Positions 10,229 through 19,271 of a DNA stretch of 64,000 nt are shown in pieces (the first letter of the stretch is position 1; every line of letters starts with the position of its first letter). Origin of the DNA: JAVJSD01 sp040219575 (lineage in GTDB: Bacteria; Planctomycetota; Planctomycetia; Pirellulales; Pirellulaceae); the NCBI GenBank assembly GCA_040219575.1, contig JAVJSD010000050.1, positions 24,965 through 88,964 on the forward strand, written 5' to 3'. The notes below the pieces were generated by a model. The model saw only the letters and a program-made list of their open reading frames with translations, was not told the DNA's origin and ran no database searches. A program made the translations under genes and the position numbers.

Positions 10229-10426
10229 TCAGCGCGCTGGTCGCGCCGACACCCGCGATTCTAGCGACAACGGCCGCGCAATGCGCCTCTTCCCCGCGTC
10301 ATCGGGGGCAAACGCACTGCCGCGATTGGCCGCGCTGGAGCCCTCTTCGGTGATCAACTTCACTGCCTCCCGCTTGAACTTCTCGGCATTGCGTTGATTT
10401 CCCGTGCGCACTTTGGGCGTTTTCAA
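10229..10426 (-). pseudogene. IS3-type OrfA transposase remnant
   Basis: The minus-strand frame reads MKTPKVRT..RNAEKFKREAVKLITEEGSSAA, which matches the start of IS3/IS911 OrfA proteins (the FKREAV.L..EEG helix-turn-helix entry). Similarity ends after about 35 residues and the rest is unrelated, so only a stub remains. No OrfB or terminal inverted repeat is visible. It could be a chance match, but the FKREAVKLITEEG string is characteristic. Confidence 0.5.
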
Positions 10427-10638
10427 ATCGTCCTCACGATGAGGCTACACTCATCGAGCGTGGATTCTTCGTGGGGAGGTTGATTGCGGCCTGCACTTTC
10501 ATTGCCAACGACGATTCTGACGAGTCCCTCGCGAAGTTGCGTCGGCATTGGAGATGCAGGCCTCAACAATCGAGCTACGTGCAGCACGGGGCGACGGCTA
10601 TAATCCGCTAGCTCGATTCCCTGTTTGGATGTGCGCCG

Positions 10639-11451
10639 TTGAAGTTGGACCTAAAGACGTTCGCCTGGGAGTTCTGGCTGTTTGGAATCAAACAGGCGCG
10701 GGCCTGCGTGTTTGGCGGATACCTGTTGTTTTGGATGCTGCTGACAAGCCTCTGGTATCCGATCACTTCGCTCCCGCGCTACGACCTGTTGTTCATCCTG
10801 GCAATTCTGTTTCAGGCGATCCTGTTGCTGTTTCGTCTCGAATCGTGGCGCGAGGCGTTGGTCATTTTGGTCTTTCACCTCGTGGCCACGGGAATGGAGC
10901 TCTTTAAGACCTCCATCGGGGCGTGGCGCTATCCCGAAGAATTCAACCTCGGCATCGGCCACGTGCCGCTGTTCGCCGGGTTTATGTACAGCGCGGTCGG
11001 CAGCTACATCGCGCGTGTTTGGCGAATCTTCGATTTTCAATTTTCCAGCTACCCGCCGATTTGGGCGACGTGCGTGTTGGTCGCATTGATCTACGCAAAC
11101 TTCTTCACGAATCATTGGGTTTTCGACTTTGGATTCGTGTTGCTGGCTGGTGCATTTGTTCTGTACGGCCGTGTTTGGATCTACTTCAAGATGGATCGGC
11201 GGCACCGCCGCATGCCGCTGATGCTGGGCCTGAGCCTGGTGGCGACATTCATTTGGTTCGCAGAAAACATCGGCACCTACGCCAACATTTGGATCTATCC
11301 CTCGCAGGAGTCCGGTTGGCACATGGTGCACGTTTCGAAGCTGATCGCCTGGTTGCTGTTGATGATGCTCAGCTTCGTGCTGGTCTCGCTGGTGCACCGG
11401 CCGGTGGTGAGGGGCGAGGCAAGCGAGGCGTCGCGACCACAACCGGCATAG
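10639..11451 (+). CDS. DUF817 family integral membrane protein
   Basis: The 270-residue product has about eight hydrophobic segments and the hallmarks of the DUF817 (Bacillus YoaT-like) family: FGIKQARACVFGG near the N terminus, ATGMELFKTSIGAWRYPE, GHVPLFAGFMYSAVGSYIARVWR, and FAENIGTYANIWIYPSQ followed by KLIAWLLLMMLSFVLV. The function of the family is unknown; it sits in the inner membrane. The start is a TTG with no strong ribosome site, and no better start exists downstream. It is isolated from its neighbours, flanked by the IS3 remnant and a convergent CoA-transferase gene. Confidence 0.85.
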   Translation: MKLDLKTFAWEFWLFGIKQARACVFGGYLLFWMLLTSLWYPITSLPRYDLLFILAILFQAILLLFRLESWREALVILVFHLVATGMELFKTSIGAWRYPEEFNLGIGHVPLFAGFMYSAVGSYIARVWRIFDFQFSSYPPIWATCVLVALIYANFFTNHWVFDFGFVLLAGAFVLYGRVWIYFKMDRRHRRMPLMLGLSLVATFIWFAENIGTYANIWIYPSQESGWHMVHVSKLIAWLLLMMLSFVLVSLVHRPVVRGEASEASRPQPA

Positions 11452-11528
11452 GTCGAGCGTCGATGGTCCCTCCGGTGACTCGGCGGGCCAAGCGCGAACA
11501 GGTATGAGAATCGCGCCGCGGGCTTGTC

Positions 11529-13022
11529 TCACAAGACCTGATTCCCTTCCCAGTGCACCTGGCCGTGGCGGAAGATTTCGGTGGGGCGATGCGGCGGAGT
11601 GGGAGGAGAGGCGGACGGGGCGTCGTCCCAGGCCAGGTGCAGCGTGTCGGCGCCGGGGTAGGCGGCGGAGCGGGCCGCCAGCGAGGGCGTGCGCTGGAAT
11701 TGCATCGGGGGGCCGACGCGAGTCAACAGACCGAGCGGGCTTTCCTGGTCGACCAGATAGCGTTCCAGGTCGTGCTGCGCGAGCGGCTGCTGCGGCGCCG
11801 TGTTGTTGGCGTAGTGCGTGGCGAGCATGGCCGTCTTCGCCAGGGCCACCCGCACCAGCCAGCTGCCGCCTTCGGTGGCGCGGCGGAGCAGGGCGGCCGT
11901 CACGCCCAGCGCTCCCAACAGGCCCGTGCCGTAGTCGCCGAGGTAGGCGGGAATCAGCCGCAGCGGTCCGCCCGCGGAGTGCCGTTCGGCCAGGCCGGTG
12001 GCCGCCTGCGCGAGCTGCTCCCAGCCGCGGCGATGATCCCAGGGTCCGCCGTAGCCGTAGCCGTTCTCCTGCACGTAGATCAGACCGGGGTTGCGCGCGG
12101 CGAGCGCCTCGGGCGACAGGCCCACACGGTCGAGCGCGCCGAGCCGCAGTCCCTCCACCAGCACGTCGGCCGAGTCGAGCAGTTCCAGCAGCAGCTGCCG
12201 GTCGCGCGGGATCTTGTAGTCGAGGTAGGCCGACTTCTTGGCCCAACCGGTTTCGATCTCGAACGGCACGATGTGATCGAGATAGGGATGGCGGCAGTGG
12301 ATCACGTCGGCGCCCTGCTCGGCCAGCGTGCGGCCGATGGTGGGGCCGGCGAGCACGCGGCCGATCTCCAAAACTCGCACGCGCTCCAGCGGCCGAAAGA
12401 GGCACTCGGGAAGCGGTTGCGGTGGACCGTCGGAGAGTTTGATCAATTCCACGACGGGCCGCCCACACAAAGCGCGGCCCTGCGGATGATCGAGCCATTG
12501 CTGGCGACTGCGGGCGATGCTGGCGCACAGCCCGCGCGCAGCCAGTTCGTCTTCGAGCGCCTGGGCGTCGTACCGCCTGGTGGCCGCCGCGATGGCTTCC
12601 CGCTCGCCGGGGCAGCCGAGAAATTGCAGAATGCCTTCGCGGAGGTGGGCGTAGGCGCCGTTGTAGAAGATCCAGCGGCCGTCGCGAGTCTCGTAGAAGG
12701 CGTTCACCGGCGTGTGCACGGGAGCGATGTCGAGTTGCCAGCCGCTCTGAAAGTGGTACGCCACGGAGTTCAGCACCAGCCCGGCGTGGCGGCGATCGAT
12801 CGTCACGTCCTGCGAGCCGAGTCCCCGCGCCGCGCCCACGGTGGCGATGGCCCGGGCGACGGCGGCCAGCATGGCGGTGGCCAGGTCGTGCGTTTCGATG
12901 GGCGAGTCGATGTATCCCGGCGACTGCTCGACGTGCACGCGGGAGTCGGCGTCGAAATCGACGCCCAGGCCGGCGGTGATCTCGGCGAACATCGCGAGCT
13001 GTCTTGGATTCAACGACTGCAT
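11529..13022 (-). CDS. Class III (CaiB/Frc-type) CoA-transferase, two-module form
   Basis: The 497-residue protein belongs to the CaiB/BaiF fold (class III CoA-transferases), which move CoA between carboxylic acids. Residues about 1-170 resemble a partial transferase module (FYETRDGRWIFYNGAYAHLREGILQFLGC, QWLDHPQG), and a second module begins near 185 with RVRVLEIGRVLAGPTIGRTLAEQGADVI, the usual family N terminus. That tandem layout is known in a proteobacterial subfamily. ATG 13022 (MQSLNPRQ) is preferred because the extra 78 residues upstream have random composition. The acyl substrate cannot be told from sequence, and no pathway genes are adjacent. Confidence 0.85.
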   Translation of the reverse strand: MQSLNPRQLAMFAEITAGLGVDFDADSRVHVEQSPGYIDSPIETHDLATAMLAAVARAIATVGAARGLGSQDVTIDRRHAGLVLNSVAYHFQSGWQLDIAPVHTPVNAFYETRDGRWIFYNGAYAHLREGILQFLGCPGEREAIAAATRRYDAQALEDELAARGLCASIARSRQQWLDHPQGRALCGRPVVELIKLSDGPPQPLPECLFRPLERVRVLEIGRVLAGPTIGRTLAEQGADVIHCRHPYLDHIVPFEIETGWAKKSAYLDYKIPRDRQLLLELLDSADVLVEGLRLGALDRVGLSPEALAARNPGLIYVQENGYGYGGPWDHRRGWEQLAQAATGLAERHSAGGPLRLIPAYLGDYGTGLLGALGVTAALLRRATEGGSWLVRVALAKTAMLATHYANNTAPQQPLAQHDLERYLVDQESPLGLLTRVGPPMQFQRTPSLAARSAAYPGADTLHLAWDDAPSASPPTPPHRPTEIFRHGQVHWEGNQVL

Positions 13023-13536
13023 GCTGCTTACCTTGATCGATCGCGTGATAAAAACTCCTGGCCGCGGTAAGGGAGGGGGCGACCGCCGCCCCCCTCGCGC
13101 GGCGACGCGAATGCACGGCCGAGGGCGGCCATGCGACCTCCCAAGCCGTGCATTGAAGTAGAGCATGCAATCAGCCGGCGCGGGGCGGTTCGCGGGGGCG
13201 CAAGCGGCAGCACGCCTGTTCGGTTGCGGAAATTGACCGGCTTGCGCCAGTTGCAACGGCGCCGCGTGTGCAGCGGTTCGTCAAGAACGCTCAACACGGC
13301 CTACGATGCGGCAGACCGGCGTGTGCAGCGATACAGCCTCAAGCCCGACGACTCGGTCGCGAAAGGTGTGGGTTACGTCGATGACGACGTCGACCACCGT
13401 ACCAGCATGCTCGACGGCGCCGGCGTCCGCCCGGACAACCTGCAAGAATAGAGAGCAGGTTAACCCATCGCATTCGGGAAGAATTGGCGCCCCTCGACCG
13501 AAACGGCTCGCCCCAATCGGCTCCGATCTGCTCTGG
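13023..13536. other. Non-coding gap of about 510 bp with repeat debris
   Basis: It holds a diverged class C hairpin repeat near 13100 (CACGGCCGAGGGCGGCCATG) and no gene I can support. A + frame ending at 13451 contains YDAADRRVQRY, loosely like an RHS/YD unit, but it is too short to call. The promoter for the CoA-transferase should be at the left end. Confidence 0.4.
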
Positions 13537-14934
13537 CTATCTTCCGCCGGACCAGGCGGTCAAACGCATGAAGACGTGATCCCGGCTCGTACCGGCGCGA
13601 ATGGCGGAGATTTCCTCGGGCGTGCGGTAGTAAATCGTCACGGCGGCCAACAGCAGCCCGCGTCGGACTTTGGAGACGGTGATTCCCCGCTCGAATCGAG
13701 GCCCGGCGCTGGTGCCGAACGCGCCCTCCGCAAGCGTCGAGCGGAAACCTTCGAGCAAGTCGTCGTCCGGGTAGTCGATATATTTCCCCGAGACGGCGTC
13801 GTTGGCGTAGAACAGCGCGGTGATCATGCCCAGATTGCCTGCGAAACCCTGCTGGGCCGCGATCGAATTGCGGCGAGGCGCAATGACAAAACGCTGGCCC
13901 CTTTGCGGCCGCAGGTTTTCCGGTTTCAGCGCGTACCAGCCGTCAACGTCTCCGACGTAGTTGGGTTTGAGGACCCAGTGCCGGGCGTTGTCCAGCCAGC
14001 GCGGTTCGCAGAACTGCTTGTCAATCGTACCGACGCCGTCGACATACAACGCAACCAAAGCCGGCTGGCTGGTGTTGTTGGTGAGTTGGATCGAATATTG
14101 TTCGCCCGGCTCCAGCGGCACGATGTACTCGCCGAGAACGCGCTCCGGCTTTCGGACCCGGCCGGCGACTTTGAGCGCGACGTCGTAGGGAAAGTCTTCG
14201 ATCTCCAAGGGATGCTGCAATCTTCGCTTGAGGCACCTGAGGTGCTCCTGCTCCCAGACGTCGCCCTTCCCAAACTCCCAATGGCTGTCTTCCCCAAGAA
14301 ACCGATGAGGCATGGAGAGCCCCATATTTTCGAGTCGGTTTCGGTCCCAACGGCGAATCTCGAAACTCTCCCCCGAATAGGCGGCCGCGCCGAGCGTGTT
14401 GATCTCCTGGAAATCATGAGCGGCCAGTTTTGTTCCGTCATCGCCCAACACGCTCCCCTTGATCTTCAACTCGGGCATCGGCGTGGGACGTCTCTGGTTG
14501 CGTTCCGAGGGGGCGCCTTCCGGTTCGACGATGGAAATGCTCTCGTCGATGTCGAGGACGACGAAGGCGTTCGCTGCCGTCTGGTTCGAGAGGAGTCGCA
14601 GCTTTTCGAGGTCGCCCAGGTCGTCGACCGTCAGGGGGCGGCCGCCGTCGGCTCCCTCGAGCGCGGATTTCATCGCGCGCTGGGAGACGACCGAAAACTT
14701 GCCCCGATACGGGGCGGAGTTCGAAAGTTGCACGAGTCGATCCGACAAGTCGCGTGTGATCGTCAGCGCGCGGGGACCGAGCGAGCCCACGCTGGCATGG
14801 TGGTCGTCCTGGCGGCTGATCACGACGGGAATCACTCCCACCTTGTCGATTTTTCGGTCGACCAGGGATTCGGCAAGTTTCTCCGCCGCGCCGCCGGACA
14901 CGCTCAACAGAATTGCGAGAGCCATCGTGCACAT
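13537..14934 (-). CDS. Exported protein of unknown function, kinase operon partner
   Basis: The 465-residue product starts with a short hydrophobic leader (MALAILLSVSGGA), so it is probably exported. The first half (LAESLVDRKIDKVGVIPVVIS.., LSDRLVQLS.., TAANAFVVLDID) resembles the alpha/beta domains of CsgG/TolB-type envelope proteins. The second half (GEQYSIQLTNNTSQPALVALYVDGV) looks like the DUF4384-type beta-sandwich. Neither match is firm. It follows the kinase gene by 61 bp on the same strand and is probably co-transcribed, so it may be an envelope output or input of that kinase. The start ATG 14934 was chosen because upstream residues are of random composition. Confidence 0.7.
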   Translation of the reverse strand: MCTMALAILLSVSGGAAEKLAESLVDRKIDKVGVIPVVISRQDDHHASVGSLGPRALTITRDLSDRLVQLSNSAPYRGKFSVVSQRAMKSALEGADGGRPLTVDDLGDLEKLRLLSNQTAANAFVVLDIDESISIVEPEGAPSERNQRRPTPMPELKIKGSVLGDDGTKLAAHDFQEINTLGAAAYSGESFEIRRWDRNRLENMGLSMPHRFLGEDSHWEFGKGDVWEQEHLRCLKRRLQHPLEIEDFPYDVALKVAGRVRKPERVLGEYIVPLEPGEQYSIQLTNNTSQPALVALYVDGVGTIDKQFCEPRWLDNARHWVLKPNYVGDVDGWYALKPENLRPQRGQRFVIAPRRNSIAAQQGFAGNLGMITALFYANDAVSGKYIDYPDDDLLEGFRSTLAEGAFGTSAGPRFERGITVSKVRRGLLLAAVTIYYRTPEEISAIRAGTSRDHVFMRLTAWSGGR

Positions 14935-14995
14935 GCCGTTGTTCCAATTCGATTCGATCGGCCCGCGGGCGCCTCCGTCAGAAGGCGTCGACGAG

Positions 14996-17900
14996 CTATT
15001 GCCGGGGATTCTGCCAAAGAGCGTCCAGCGGGCCGCTTTGCGGCGTTGCCTGCTCCGCTTCCAAGGAACGGTGCAGGGCCTGCTCACCGATTGCATCCAA
15101 GAGATGGCCGATGACCTGGTCGCGAACGGTCTGCTGATCGGGGCGGAGCGAAACGGCCTTGGACTGCCGCACGCTTTCGGCCGCCGCAAGCAGCTTGATC
15201 GCCAACTCCGGCCGCTTCTCGCTCAAAGCCGACTGCGCGAGCTTGTAGAGAACGCCGATTGCGCCGCGATCGTTTCCCGTATGCTTCCAAACGGCGAGCG
15301 CCTCGGCGTAAAAGGGTTTGGCCTGGGCAAGACGCCCACGGGCGCGGACGACGTCGCCCTTGCCTTCCAAGACGGCGGCTTTAGTTTCTCCACCGAGTTC
15401 GATTTCGTTGCAGATCGCCAACGCCTCGTCGAAGTGCTCCTCCGATTGGTCCAGGTCGCCGAGCGCGAACACGACGTGCGCCAGGTTCCCGAGCGCCGTC
15501 GACAAGATCGGCCGCAAGCCGTGCGCGCGGGCGATCGGCAGGCACTGCTGCAGGTAGCTTTGTGCCGCGTCGTATTGCTCGAGCAAGAGATTCAGATAGC
15601 CGAGGTTCGAAAGCACGCGGGCCTCGTTCCGGTGGCTGCCCGTCTCTCGGCAGAGGCGGAGCGCTTCCTCGAACAACTGACGGGCGCCGAGCAGATTGTC
15701 TTGATCGGCGGTCACCATGGCCAGGTTCATCAGCGGCGACGTCGCTCCTTGTTGATCCTCCAGTTGGCGATAGGTTGCAAGGCTTTCGTTGAACGAGTTT
15801 TCCGCGGCCGGCAGCATGCCGCGCATGTGGAACACGAGGCCCAGTGTATTGAGCGCCCTGGCGGCGGCCTTGTCCGCTCCGGCCTGGCGGGCCAACTCGA
15901 GACTTCGGCGGAGCAGCATTTCCGCCTGCTGGCCGTCGCCCATGCAGTACGCAAGACCGCCGGCGTGCTCCAGCGCCTTGGCCTGCAACGGTGGAGTGGC
16001 TTCGGGCCCCGCCTCGATGGCGCGCCGTAACCATTCGCGGCCTTCGGAGAGCTTGCCCCGATCCTCCCAATAGAAGCCGAGGGCCGCCGCCAGACGCAGC
16101 GCCGCGTCGGGGTCGCTTTTCAGGCCGCGCGCGAGTGCGGCGCGCACGTTGTCGAGTTCCGCATCAATCGCGAGTCGTCCTTCCGCCGTCTGCAACTCCG
16201 GTTCCAGACGCTCGGAGAGGGCGACGTACCGTTGCAAGTGTCGCTCACAAAATAACTGGTCGGCGCCGGCGGCCAGCAGACGCTCCCATCCAAACTCACG
16301 CAACGTGTCGAGCATCCGGTAGCGCGCCGTCTGCTGGTGCGATTGCACCGAGACCATCGATTTCTCAACCAGCCCGTCGAGCAGATCAACCACTTCCCAA
16401 TCTCCGATCATGTCGTCCGAGCAGACATCTTCCGCCGCCTCGAGCGGGAACTCGCCGACGAACACGGAGAGTCGGCGGAAGAACTCCTGCTCCCGCGGAT
16501 CGAGAAGGTCGTAGCTCCAGGCCACGGTCGCCTGCAGGGTTTGGTGGCGTTGATGGGCGCCGCGTCGTCCGCCGGTCAGCAGGCGGAAACGATGGTCCAG
16601 TCGCTGGGAGATCTGCTCGACCGAGAGCGTTTTCGCTCGTCCCGCGGCGAGTTCCAGCGCCAGCGGGATTCCCTCCAATCGGCGGCAGATCTCCTCGACC
16701 GCCGCGAGGTTTGTTTCCTCCAGCACGAATTCGGCGCGAATCGCCTCCACGCGCTGGACGAATAGCTGCACCGACTCGCACTCTAGACGCTGTCGCGCAT
16801 CGGCCGTGGTGCGAGGCACTTGAAGCGAGGGGACCCGCATCACGCGCTCGCCCTCGACGCGGAGCGATTCGCGGCTCGTCGCCAGGATGCGAAGGGCGCC
16901 GCAGCCGTGCAACAGCGAATCGGCGACCTCGGCGGCCGCGTCGATCAGGTGTTCGCAATTGTCGAGCACCAGCAGCGCCTGTTTCGCCCGCAAACGTTCG
17001 CAGAGCGTCTCCAACAGCGGTTGATCCGGCTCTTCGGCGACGCCGAAGACGGTCGCCACCTCGCGGGCCACTTGATCCGGCTCCTGGAGCGGACCAAGTT
17101 CGATCAGCCAGGCGCCGTCGAGGAAGCCGGACAACGATTCCTCCGCTAGTTGCAGCGCCAACCGCGTCTTGCCGCAACCGCCGACTCCGGCGAGCGTGAC
17201 CAACGGCGATTCGGCCAGAGCGGTCCGCAGCCGCGCCAGTTGCTCCTGCCGTCCTACGAACTTGGTTCGCAGTCGCGGCAGGTTGGAAGGGGGCGACGAG
17301 GAGTCTCCCGCCGAACTCCCGGCCGAAGGGGAAGTATCTTCGGGGCGACTCGTCACCGGTGCGCCGCAATGGCCGATCGCGGAAATTGCGGCGGTCGCGG
17401 AGTCGGCGGACATGGGCGAGAGGACCGAACGCTCCAACAGCAGCTGCTGCAAGTCCTCCGCCAGATCCTTCGCCGTCGTGTACCGTTCACGCGCCCGTTT
17501 GGCCAGGGCCTTGAGACAGATTTGTTCGAGCTGTTTCGGAATCCGGTCGTCGATTTGCCGGGGCGGCTTGGCCTCCTGCGTGGCGATCCGCTTCATGAGC
17601 AGCGAACGCGTCTCCGCAGAGAACGGGCGGCGTCCGGCCAGCAGTTCATACAGCACCGCACCCAGACTGTAGATGTCGCTGCGGCCGTCGACGCGATGGC
17701 CCTGCCCGCGCGCCTGCTCCGGACTCATGTACGCGGGCGTGCCGGCCCAACGGGGCCCGCGCCCGAGATCATGGTCGCGCAGGGCCAGCCCGAAGTCGGC
17801 GATATACGGCTTTGCGTCTTGATCGAGCAGGATATTGGCCGGTTTGACATCGCGATGGACCAGCCCCTGCATGTGCGCATGGTGCAGCGCGTCGGCGATG

Positions 17901-18523
17901 GTCGATACGAGTTGGCAAGCCTCCCGATACCCGAGGCGGCCGCGTTTCAATCGTGCGGCCAGATTGTCGCCGGCGATGTACTTGGAGACGACATAACAGG
18001 GGAATTCGGCGGTGCTGTCGGCATCGTAGACGGGGACAATGTGTGGATGATCCAAGCCGGCGACGACGCGCGCCTCCTGCAGGTAGTTCTCCGCGTCGCC
18101 GTCGGAGACCAGCAAATGGGGATGGGCCACCTTGATGGCGATGGGGCGCTGCAAGCGGTCGTCGTGCGCGAGAAAAACTCGACCGAAGCCTCCCTGGCCG
18201 AGACAGCGCTCGACCCGGTACCGACCGATTGTCTCGGGTGCCTCGAACTCGAACAATTCGGGGGCGGCGCCGGGAGTGAATTGGTCCGTCTCGCTGAAGC
18301 TGCCGCGAAAACTGGCCGTGCTCAAGCTCGAGTCGCCCACGTCCGACGCTTCGCCGGAGGCGGGCGGATCGCGCTGAGCGAGTTGTTGAATCAAGGCGCG
18401 GAGTTCGGACATCAGTTGCGGTGAATGAGCGCACAACGCTTCCAGCGAGCAAGACTCGCCACGCTCGCTTGCCTCTCTCCACTTTTTCAGTAGCGTATCC
18501 AGACGTGACGATTCGCTCGGCAT
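14996..18523 (-). CDS. Ser/Thr kinase - STAND ATPase - TPR signalling protein
   Basis: The 1175-residue protein has three parts. Residues about 95-360 form a Hanks-type kinase with an intact G-loop (GQGGFGRVFLAHD), AIKVA lysine, HRDVKPANILL, DFGLA and GTPAYMSPEQ. Residues about 430-720 form a STAND-type ATPase of the LuxR/NB-ARC kind with P-loop GVGGCGKTRLAL and LLVLDNCEHL as Walker B. The rest is TPR (LEHAGGLAYCMGD, LNTLGLVFHMRGM, LSNLGYLNLLLEQ). Such proteins are thought to couple ligand sensing to phosphorylation; the signal here is unknown. It has no transmembrane segment, so it should be cytoplasmic. The next gene downstream is a likely operon partner. Confidence 0.92.
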   Translation of the reverse strand: MPSESSRLDTLLKKWREASERGESCSLEALCAHSPQLMSELRALIQQLAQRDPPASGEASDVGDSSLSTASFRGSFSETDQFTPGAAPELFEFEAPETIGRYRVERCLGQGGFGRVFLAHDDRLQRPIAIKVAHPHLLVSDGDAENYLQEARVVAGLDHPHIVPVYDADSTAEFPCYVVSKYIAGDNLAARLKRGRLGYREACQLVSTIADALHHAHMQGLVHRDVKPANILLDQDAKPYIADFGLALRDHDLGRGPRWAGTPAYMSPEQARGQGHRVDGRSDIYSLGAVLYELLAGRRPFSAETRSLLMKRIATQEAKPPRQIDDRIPKQLEQICLKALAKRARERYTTAKDLAEDLQQLLLERSVLSPMSADSATAAISAIGHCGAPVTSRPEDTSPSAGSSAGDSSSPPSNLPRLRTKFVGRQEQLARLRTALAESPLVTLAGVGGCGKTRLALQLAEESLSGFLDGAWLIELGPLQEPDQVAREVATVFGVAEEPDQPLLETLCERLRAKQALLVLDNCEHLIDAAAEVADSLLHGCGALRILATSRESLRVEGERVMRVPSLQVPRTTADARQRLECESVQLFVQRVEAIRAEFVLEETNLAAVEEICRRLEGIPLALELAAGRAKTLSVEQISQRLDHRFRLLTGGRRGAHQRHQTLQATVAWSYDLLDPREQEFFRRLSVFVGEFPLEAAEDVCSDDMIGDWEVVDLLDGLVEKSMVSVQSHQQTARYRMLDTLREFGWERLLAAGADQLFCERHLQRYVALSERLEPELQTAEGRLAIDAELDNVRAALARGLKSDPDAALRLAAALGFYWEDRGKLSEGREWLRRAIEAGPEATPPLQAKALEHAGGLAYCMGDGQQAEMLLRRSLELARQAGADKAAARALNTLGLVFHMRGMLPAAENSFNESLATYRQLEDQQGATSPLMNLAMVTADQDNLLGARQLFEEALRLCRETGSHRNEARVLSNLGYLNLLLEQYDAAQSYLQQCLPIARAHGLRPILSTALGNLAHVVFALGDLDQSEEHFDEALAICNEIELGGETKAAVLEGKGDVVRARGRLAQAKPFYAEALAVWKHTGNDRGAIGVLYKLAQSALSEKRPELAIKLLAAAESVRQSKAVSLRPDQQTVRDQVIGHLLDAIGEQALHRSLEAEQATPQSGPLDALWQNPRQ

Positions 18524-19271
18524 TCCGGCCTCGGGGCGTCGGGCAGTCTCTTCGCGCGCCGCGTTTCGCGTCTACGCGAATTCAATGATTCAACCTGGTT
18601 CGGCGGACGGGGAGCAAGGTGAAATCCGGCCGTTGAATCACGCGACATGCGGCGTCTGCCCCTTGAGTCTAGCGAAATCGCGAGAGAATTCCATGAAGAA
18701 GAGGGATCAGGGGCGGGCCTAGCCGGGGGGAGGTGCGGCTCCGCCAGTATTCGCTGCCGAGGGATCGTACCAGGATCGGAGCGATTTTCAGACCTCCATG
18801 GCGATGTACGCCATGTCGATTCTCAGCCGCGTGTTGAAAAACGGCTCCCAATCCAGGGAGAAGACGCCGGGAGTTTGCAGCCAGTGAGGCGCCTTCCCAC
18901 CTGGTATGTCCCCCTGCTTTCAACAGGCTGTCAGCGTCCCCCGGTCCAACCAGGAGGCGTCGGCGCCGTCGCCCCATCAAGAGCGGGTTCGCCCTCAGGT
19001 TGCGATTCGCGGACCGGCGCGCACACAACGGGGCGACAACGACATCGCCGAGCCCGACGCCAGGCGAAGAAGCGGCATGCCGATGCGGTGTCGACCAGCA
19101 GTGCGGAAATCGTCAGTACGCAAATGAACAGAACAAGGTGCGGCGCGTCGAAACAGTCTCGTGTCGGATTTTTTGACGGCCCGAAGTCGATCCCTTTTCT
19201 CGCAACGCAACGGGCCGAGGCGGCACACCTCGGCCCGTCGTTGGTTTCGCGTTTGGATTGTCGATCCGTCG
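18524..19271. other. Non-coding gap of about 750 bp
   Basis: Apart from the hairpin terminator at the right end (listed separately), no gene, RNA or clear repeat is visible. A phrase near 18790-18860 (GTGTTGAAAAACGGCTCCC) is the kind of text left by old mobile elements, but I cannot identify one. Confidence 0.4.
19210..19238 (-). terminator. Hairpin terminator for the DUF1598 gene
   Basis: A perfect 11-bp stem (ACGGGCCGAGG / CCTCGGCCCGT) with a 7-nt loop lies 34 bp beyond the stop codon of the minus-strand gene at 19272. No U-run follows, so it may be factor-assisted. Confidence 0.6.

Noticed and set aside
11529..13022. Circular permutation of the CoA-transferase fold
   Set aside because: The order of motifs first looked permuted, but it fits a known subfamily with two partial transferase modules in tandem.
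11553..13070. A 505-residue + strand open frame
   Set aside because: Antisense of the CoA-transferase gene; no family features.
13131..13451. A 106-residue frame with YDAADRRVQRY
   Set aside because: One RHS/YD-like word only, no core motif, and the first half is translated repeat debris.
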